Source: Telluribacter roseus (lineage in GTDB: Bacteria > Bacteroidota > Bacteroidia > Cytophagales > Spirosomataceae). From it: 64,000 nt of DNA. How positions within the stretch are numbered: the first letter of the stretch is position 1; the number at the start of each line of letters is the position of its first letter. Where the stretch lies: assembly GCF_017355915.2 (NCBI RefSeq), contig NZ_JAFEUV020000004.1, positions 186,001 to 250,000 on the forward strand. The letters are read 5' to 3'. Below the pieces are notes generated by a model. That model saw nothing but the letters and a program-made list of their open reading frames with translations. It ran no database searches and was not told the origin of the DNA. The position numbers and the translations under genes are program-made. Positions 58,762 to 64,000 of the stretch are shown one piece after another.

Positions 58762-60438
58762 CTACTGCTTCACAAACTTAATCGTCTGGACGTGTTGGTC
58801 GGTGGTGATACGCAGGAAGTACAGACCCGGCGGCAGATGTTTTACCGGAATGGCTGAAAGAGGCTTATCGCTGTCTGTGACTTCCATCACTACATTACCT
58901 GCAGGGCTCAGTACCTGATACACACTGCCCGATTTTAAGGGAGTACCTGAGGGCTTTATCAGAATCTCCTCGGTAACCGGATTGGGGTACAGCTGAAAAT
59001 GGCTCACTACGTTGGGTTCGGTACCTAATGGACCAAATTCACGGTAAATGATTTCTTCGGCCCGCTCGGCGGAGGGTACTCCGTAGCCAAGCAGGTTGTC
59101 TGGTCGGGCGGCCTGATGTCCCGATCTCCTGAGTACATCAATAAGTTGCTGCGCCGTGAGGGTCTGGAACTCCTGCATGAGCAAAGCGGCCAGCCCGGCT
59201 ATTTGCGGGGTGGCGAAGGAGGTACCATTACCGGTAGAGGCTCCGCCAGCGCCCAGGTCATTCCCTATAACGGTACCTACCCCTACGGCGGCCACATCGG
59301 GTTTCTGAATGCCGTTGGCGGTAGGGCCTATGGAGCTGAAAGGGGCGTAGGAGCGGTTGAGGTAGGTAGCTCCCACTACTAGTACCGAGTCCACATCGGC
59401 CGGCGCGGAGACATACCGCCAGGAAGCGTCGCCGTCATTCCCGGCGGCATTTACCACCAGTATACCCTTACGGGCCGCTACACGTGCTGCTCTGGACACG
59501 ATGGTAGTATTTCCATTCATGTTGGCGTAGGTGTAGTTGTAGGCAGGCGTGTTAAATTCGCCCAGGAAGGTAGAGTACCCCAGGGAGCTGTTAATAATTT
59601 CGGCCCCCAGGCTATCCGCACGCTCGGCAGCCAGAAGCCAGGTTACTTCTTCGTAGGGCGTTTCGCTCCGGTCATTTTCGGTGCGGTACAGCGCAAAGTC
59701 AGCCTTATAGGCCGCTCCAACCAACGTACCCGGCTGGTAGGCCGCAATGGTAGAAAGTACATTGAGCCCGTGGTTGTCGTCCTGGTACACATCACCATCC
59801 CGCGCGACAAAATCGTGGGTGTCCAGGATGCGTTTCTCGTCGAACAGGTGCTTGAGGTACCCCAGCTGATTGGCCCTTGAAAAACCAGAATCAAAGATGG
59901 CAATAAGTACTCCCTGTCCCTGAATACCTTTCTGGTGCAGAGTGGGTACTCCCAGCAGGGCCAGTTGATCAAACATACGACCGTAGTCGATTTCGGCCTG
60001 AGTACCCCGCTTGTCATGGGTCGCTGCTATTCGGGCCAGTCCGGGCGTAGAGGAGCCGTTGATATTGGCCAGGGGGAGGTTACGCTCCAATCCCTGGTAG
60101 AAGGGGAGGTTCTGGATAGCGGTCAGCTGGCTGGCCGAGGCTTCTACCACCGCTCCGTTGAACCAGCGGGAGGTGTTGATCACGCGCGCACCCGTCTGCC
60201 GGACGGCTGTCACATAGGCCGGATTGACGGGAAGATCCTGCGTAGTAATAGGGATTTGCTGCCGCTGTCGACGGGCAACGGCACGTTGGGAAATAAAGGC
60301 TTCCGGATTCTGGATGGAGTAGGGCGAGTTCGTTTTATCCTTAAACAGCACCAGGTAACGCGGAGCCTGCTGGGCTAGTAAGGTTTCTGCGGATAATAAT
60401 CCAGCTATGACTACTAATCCGATAATGTACTTTTTCAT
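58762..60438 (-). CDS. S8 subtilisin-like protease with T9SS sorting domain
   Basis: A 558-residue protease from the ATG at 60438 (MKKYIIGLVVIAGLL); the frame extends to 60588, but only the shorter start gives a signal peptide. The propeptide-like region is at 25-125. The triad is Asp183 (AIFDSGFS), His223 (DDNHGLNV) and Ser407 (GNGTSFATP), with oxyanion Asn334 (NAAGNDG). The last ~80 residues (FQLYPNPVTEEILI, then GLYFLRITTD and KFVKQ) are a type A T9SS C-terminal sorting domain, so the protein is exported by the type IX system and cut or attached at the surface. It starts 10 bp after the upstream lipoprotein gene, so they are cotranscribed. Confidence 0.93.
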   Translation of the reverse strand: MKKYIIGLVVIAGLLSAETLLAQQAPRYLVLFKDKTNSPYSIQNPEAFISQRAVARRQRQQIPITTQDLPVNPAYVTAVRQTGARVINTSRWFNGAVVEASASQLTAIQNLPFYQGLERNLPLANINGSSTPGLARIAATHDKRGTQAEIDYGRMFDQLALLGVPTLHQKGIQGQGVLIAIFDSGFSRANQLGYLKHLFDEKRILDTHDFVARDGDVYQDDNHGLNVLSTIAAYQPGTLVGAAYKADFALYRTENDRSETPYEEVTWLLAAERADSLGAEIINSSLGYSTFLGEFNTPAYNYTYANMNGNTTIVSRAARVAARKGILVVNAAGNDGDASWRYVSAPADVDSVLVVGATYLNRSYAPFSSIGPTANGIQKPDVAAVGVGTVIGNDLGAGGASTGNGTSFATPQIAGLAALLMQEFQTLTAQQLIDVLRRSGHQAARPDNLLGYGVPSAERAEEIIYREFGPLGTEPNVVSHFQLYPNPVTEEILIKPSGTPLKSGSVYQVLSPAGNVVMEVTDSDKPLSAIPVKHLPPGLYFLRITTDQHVQTIKFVKQ

Positions 60439-60448
60439 GAACTGTATC

Positions 60449-61150
60449 TTATTGGAGCTTCCCGTACGCGCTGACGGTGCTAATCTGTTTGATGCCATAA
60501 TCAATCTTTCCCTGCCCGGCGCAGTCCGGTGTACTACAGTACTGTAGAAAGACCCGCTCCCGTTGCACCAGACCCACGTTTTTTGCATATACCTCCCGGA
60601 GGCGCCGCAGCGCCACTAAGGTAGAGTCGTTCTGCTGAACTACCGTAACCGTATGCTCAAACGGCTGAGTACCCACCGTAAGCGGCCGCCCTACCTTCGC
60701 GACTTCGAAGACCTTTTCTCCCTGATTAGTATACAGGTTGCCGTTCCAGCGCTGTCGTTCGGTTAGCGGGAAAAACAGTTTTACCTCCGTGACTCCATTT
60801 TCGGTACGTAGCGCCCGCTCGGTGGTACGCCAGGCGGTCATAAGGGAATCTGCTTTCCACTCCCCATTGGCCTGTAGTACCGCACGCTCGATGCGGTAGA
60901 TGGTCTCGCCGGTGCCATCGGTATAGGAGTCGGTGATGGTTTCGCGGCGCTGGTAGGTACGTGAGGTAGCAGGCTGAGCCAGCGCATAGCGGGTTTCTTC
61001 CACCTGGTACTGTACATACTGACCTACTTCGAGGGGAAAGTACTCGTAGCCTATAGCCGGAGCGGGCTGCGTATCGGATTGGCAGCCCCAGGCCACTCCG
61101 GCCATAACTAGCAGGAGTACTCGGGTCCTTATTTTGTGGTAGCGGCTCAC
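60449..61150 (-). CDS. Putative lipoprotein, unknown function
   Basis: A 233-residue protein with signal sequence and lipobox (AWGC, Cys23), so lipid-anchored. The mature chain is beta-rich and polar: EYFPLEVGQYVQYQVEETRY, TITDSYTDGTGETIYRIER, LFFPLTERQRWNGNLY. Two Cys occur close together (QYCSTPDCAG) near the C-terminus and may form a disulphide. I do not recognise a family. Its ATG overlaps the stop of the glutamate-synthase-like gene by 4 bp (ATGA), and the T9SS subtilisin starts 10 bp after its own stop. A role in folding, anchoring or inhibiting the protease is possible; there is no direct evidence. Confidence 0.75.
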   Translation of the reverse strand: MSRYHKIRTRVLLLVMAGVAWGCQSDTQPAPAIGYEYFPLEVGQYVQYQVEETRYALAQPATSRTYQRRETITDSYTDGTGETIYRIERAVLQANGEWKADSLMTAWRTTERALRTENGVTEVKLFFPLTERQRWNGNLYTNQGEKVFEVAKVGRPLTVGTQPFEHTVTVVQQNDSTLVALRRLREVYAKNVGLVQRERVFLQYCSTPDCAGQGKIDYGIKQISTVSAYGKLQ

Positions 61151-62733
61151 TTGCTTGGTACGGGCTGATTGACACCACCAATATGCGGACAGTCCAGCAT
61201 GTTGGTGATGTCTTCGTGAGGTACAGGTTCTTTGGCGTAGCCGTAGGTCAGGCGGAGTGACTGGGTGTGGTTGTTGTCGCCCATGGCTACGTCCACATCA
61301 TCCATTCCAAACTCACACGGATGCTCATAACCCGCCGCGTGGGTAATTTCCATAATCTCTTTGGACAGCGTTTTCATGTAGTTGAAAAAGCGCTCGCTCT
61401 TCAGCGTCGGGTCCAGACCCGACTGCAGCCAGGCGTTGTTGGTGGCAATACCCGTCGGGCAGCGGTTGGTATGGCAGGCCTGGGCCTGTATACACCCAAT
61501 AGCCAGCATAGCTGAGCGAGCTATATTCACTATATCGGCTCCCATGGCAAAGGCCATAATAGCCTGAGCGGGTAGCCCCAGCTTACCGGCCGCGATAAAG
61601 GTAATGCGGTGGGTGAGGTTGCGTTTCTGAAAGATCTTGTACACGCTGCTGAACCCGTACACCAGCGGAAGGGCTACGTGGTCGGCAAAGGAGGGGGGAG
61701 CCGCTCCGGTACCGCCTTCACCTCCGTCAATAGCGATGTAGTCAGGTCCCTTGCCGGTCAGTACCATAATGTCCGCCAGCTCTTCCCACATTTCCAGCTT
61801 ACCGACGGCCGCCTTGATCCCTACCGGAAGGCCCGTGGCTTCGGCGATTTGTTCAATGAAATCCACCATGCCGGGTACATCGGAAAAGGTGTTATGGAAA
61901 GGAGGGGAGACTATATCTTTTCCCATGGGTACATGACGTATCTCGGCTATCTCCGGGGTAATCTTGCTGGCGGGCAGCAGACCACCCCGCCCGGGCTTGG
62001 CACCCTGCGAAAGTTTCAGCTCGATCATCCTAACGAATGGGTTGGCCTGCGTCATCCTGACGAGCTTCTCCATGACGAAGTTACCCTCATCGTCGCGTAC
62101 GCCGAAGTAGGCCGTACCCATATTGAATACTACATCGGCCCCGAACTTATGGTAGGGGGAAAGTCCGCCTTCTCCTGTGTTGTGGTAGTTGCCAAATTTG
62201 AGGGAGCCCCTGTTCAACGCTTCAATCGCATTGGCTGATAACGACCCGTAGCTCATGGCGCTAACATTGACAATAGAACGGGGGCGGTAAGGCCGCTTGC
62301 GGTTATGCGCCAGACCTATCACCTTGGCCGATGGTATAGCGTACTGAAAGGGCAGACGGGGATCAATACCTTTGGGCTTTCTTTGCGATAACTTAGAGGG
62401 AAGTAGTGACGGCTTGATGAATACGTAGCCCGCACTCATGATATCCTGATCGGTACCAAAGCCTTGGTAGTTGTTCTCGTTCTTGGACGAAGCATATACC
62501 CAGGAGCGATGCCGGCGGTTAAAGGGTAGTTCTTCCCGGTTATTAGCTACGATGTACTGGCGTAACTCCGGACCTATGGTCTCGATGAGGTACCGCATGT
62601 GGCCGATAACCGGGAAATTATGTAGAATGGTGTGCTTCTTCTGGCTTACATCCCAAATGGCGAGTAGCACCACAGGGATCAGAAAAAGTACCCACCAGGG
62701 CAAACCAAAAATATAATGTACGTACTGATTCAT
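61147..62733 (-). CDS. FMN-binding glutamate synthase family protein
   Basis: A 528-residue protein with one N-terminal transmembrane helix (about 8-28) and then the FMN-binding central domain of glutamate synthase. GGEGGTGAAPPSF is the flavin-binding loop, and CHTNRCPTGIAT supplies Cys residues where GltS binds its 3Fe-4S cluster. The glutaminase (Cys2) and GXGXG C-terminal domains of GltB are absent, so it is a membrane-tethered stand-alone relative whose reaction is not established; it may oxidise or reduce a small molecule. Its last 4 bases overlap the start of the lipoprotein gene. aroA upstream is on the same strand, 81 bp away. Confidence 0.88.
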   Translation of the reverse strand: MNQYVHYIFGLPWWVLFLIPVVLLAIWDVSQKKHTILHNFPVIGHMRYLIETIGPELRQYIVANNREELPFNRRHRSWVYASSKNENNYQGFGTDQDIMSAGYVFIKPSLLPSKLSQRKPKGIDPRLPFQYAIPSAKVIGLAHNRKRPYRPRSIVNVSAMSYGSLSANAIEALNRGSLKFGNYHNTGEGGLSPYHKFGADVVFNMGTAYFGVRDDEGNFVMEKLVRMTQANPFVRMIELKLSQGAKPGRGGLLPASKITPEIAEIRHVPMGKDIVSPPFHNTFSDVPGMVDFIEQIAEATGLPVGIKAAVGKLEMWEELADIMVLTGKGPDYIAIDGGEGGTGAAPPSFADHVALPLVYGFSSVYKIFQKRNLTHRITFIAAGKLGLPAQAIMAFAMGADIVNIARSAMLAIGCIQAQACHTNRCPTGIATNNAWLQSGLDPTLKSERFFNYMKTLSKEIMEITHAAGYEHPCEFGMDDVDVAMGDNNHTQSLRLTYGYAKEPVPHEDITNMLDCPHIGGVNQPVPSK

Positions 62734-62814
62734 ACGGGAGTTCAGGAAGTTAAGATTGATAGGTTGCCGGAAATTTTTACAACCCCTTTACCTATCACCT
62801 CAACCCAAAAACCC

Positions 62815-64000
62815 TTATGAAGGTTGTAATTCTTCCAGATTGGTGATGGAGGATAGATCATGCCAGTACCCCGGATATGACTTCACCACTACTCCCGGCT
62901 CCTCAATGATTATAGGAGTAACCATACCAACCGGAGCGAAGGCCAGGGCCATGCGGTGGTCGTCGTAGGTATGGATGCTAACCGGCTGCGCAGGGAGTGC
63001 CTCCTGCGTACGTTTTACTTCGTAGCGGTGGTTGGTCTCTACTTCGGTCAGTTCAGCGCCCAGCTTAGCTAACTCCTGCTGCAGTGCATAGATACGGTCG
63101 GTCTCTTTGATCTTAAGACTTTCCAGTCCGGTCATGGAGGCAGGGATGTTCTTCACCGCGCAGCATACGGCCACGGTCTGCGCCAGATCAGGGCAGTCGG
63201 TAAAGTCCCAGCTGAGGGAAGGAGCGGCTTCAATCTTTTGCAATAGTACGCCGCGTCCGGTAAAGGTACTCTTCACGCCCAGTTGCTCCATGATCTGAAC
63301 AATGGCGCTGTCACCCTGCAGGGAGGCCTCCTTCAATCCCAGTAGCTCCACTTCGGCATCGGCCGCCAGAGCCACGATGCTGTACCAGTAGCTGGCACCC
63401 GACCAGTCCGACTCTACGGCGTAGGAGGTAGGCTTGTACGGTTGTGCAGGTACTTTGATCCATTTTTCGTCCCAGTTGGCTTCGTACGATATACCAAACT
63501 GTGCCATCTGCTGCAAGGTCATCTCGATGTACGGGCGCGAGCCTACTTCACCCGTCAGGCGGAGCGTGATGCCTTCGGGCAGGGTAGGTGCTACCATCAG
63601 CAGGGCCGATATATACTGGCTGCTCACATCACCCCGGATAGCTACTTCGGACTGGCCGGAGTAGGTAAAGCCATTCAGCTGTAGGGGTGGGAAGCCTTCA
63701 TTCTTTACGTAGGTAATATCAGCTCCCAAGGTACGTAGCGCATCTACCAGCAGGCCGATGGGGCGCTCACACATGCGGGGCGTACCCGTCATGATTTTCT
63801 GCTGACCCGTAATGGCATAGTAAGCCGTCAGGAACCGCATGGTAGTACCGGCATCCAGTACATCAGCGGTCTGGTCCGTGGAGTCGAGCAGGCGCATCAT
63901 GGTCTGGCTGTCGCGGGCTTCGGATACATTGGAGAGCTCGCTCTGGAAGTTGGTAAGCGCATTGATAATCAGCGCACGGTTGCTTTCACTCTTGGACGCT
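62815..64000 (-). CDS. aroA: EPSP synthase (3-phosphoshikimate 1-carboxyvinyltransferase), partial
   Basis: The gene ends at 62815 and continues past the right edge; 395 codons are visible. The visible part begins ASKSESNRALIINAL, the EPSP synthase N-terminal signature containing the shikimate-binding Lys and Ser. VLDAGTTMRFL, GTPRMCERPIG and the C-terminal LKIKETDRI and YDDHRMALAF motifs follow. The enzyme joins shikimate-3-phosphate and phosphoenolpyruvate in the aromatic amino acid pathway. A late-gene variation, KESES-type residues at the start (SKSESNRA), is a normal alternative to SKSISNRA. The start codon lies outside the window, as does any regulator. Spacing to the glutamate-synthase-like gene is 81 bp. 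Confidence 0.95.
   Translation of the reverse strand, partial: ASKSESNRALIINALTNFQSELSNVSEARDSQTMMRLLDSTDQTADVLDAGTTMRFLTAYYAITGQQKIMTGTPRMCERPIGLLVDALRTLGADITYVKNEGFPPLQLNGFTYSGQSEVAIRGDVSSQYISALLMVAPTLPEGITLRLTGEVGSRPYIEMTLQQMAQFGISYEANWDEKWIKVPAQPYKPTSYAVESDWSGASYWYSIVALAADAEVELLGLKEASLQGDSAIVQIMEQLGVKSTFTGRGVLLQKIEAAPSLSWDFTDCPDLAQTVAVCCAVKNIPASMTGLESLKIKETDRIYALQQELAKLGAELTEVETNHRYEVKRTQEALPAQPVSIHTYDDHRMALAFAPVGMVTPIIIEEPGVVVKSYPGYWHDLSSITNLEELQPS

Noticed and set aside
60439-60588. A longer N-terminus for the T9SS subtilisin.
   Set aside because: It overlaps the upstream lipoprotein gene and lies before a perfect signal peptide starting at 60438.

Overview
The window is 64 kb of a Bacteroidota chromosome, most likely from the order Cytophagales and possibly the Spirosomataceae; the family level is a guess from gene content and composition. 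The evidence is a subtilisin with a type IX secretion (T9SS) C-terminal sorting domain, an ABC-permease/M1-aminopeptidase fusion, roughly 800-residue FtsX-like ABC permeases, DUF2911, DUF1361 and DUF1080 proteins, many lipoproteins, PAS-LuxR and LytTR regulators, and few Shine-Dalgarno sites. Coding DNA is moderately GC-rich and unusually rich in GTAC. I see no rRNA, tRNA, CRISPR array, transposase, integrase or phage gene.

Layout. 1-6900: start of htpG (reverse), an orphan lipoprotein, a stand-alone four-helix-bundle sensor, a flavin monooxygenase, an SDR, an erythromycin-esterase-like lipoprotein, a SnoaL-like protein and a Pro/Glu-rich small protein. 7338-13594: six forward genes, the most interesting part of the window. 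Two secreted paralogues are followed by a two-domain Ig-like 'chaperone-like' protein, a 909-residue beta-barrel protein with Ig-like ends, and two more small secreted proteins. The order subunit-subunit-chaperone-usher-subunit-subunit copies a chaperone-usher fimbrial operon, yet the sequences look closer to the WxL / DUF916-DUF3324 proteins of Gram-positives. 13595-21771: an archaemetzincin-like protease and a carbohydrate group (GH43, a putative glycosidase, an alpha/beta hydrolase, DUF1080, a trehalose-synthase-like GH13). 22091-23680: a lipoprotein, a 54-residue membrane protein and a palindromic repeat cluster.

23681-33474: ABC transporters (permease-M1 peptidase fusion with its ATPase, then two large FtsX/MacB-type permeases), with a 7-bp tandem repeat just upstream of one start codon. 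33646-38509: DUF1361 protein, DEAD-box helicase, EEP-family nuclease/phosphatase and a membrane-anchored SDR. 38673-41338: an MlaE-MlaF-MlaD lipid transport operon. 41367-42620: a secreted protein of the family usually labelled 'asparagine synthetase B', a name its sequence does not support. 43091-46003: an AT-rich regulatory stretch with a LytTR protein and two divergent paralogous PAS-LuxR regulators. 46181-48027: a 48-residue membrane protein overlapping a sodium:solute symporter gene by 4 bp.

48323-55343: a complete RND efflux set (TolC, lipoprotein adaptor, AcrB-type pump) followed by an AraC-family regulator. 55348-58616: dihaem cytochrome c, DUF2911 protein, Nudix hydrolase and a low-GC membrane protein. 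58762-62733: a reverse operon of FMN glutamate-synthase-like protein, lipoprotein (4-bp overlap) and T9SS subtilisin. The window ends inside aroA (EPSP synthase), whose N-terminus lies beyond base 64000. Perfect hairpins separate many transcription units, several of them symmetric enough to act in both directions.
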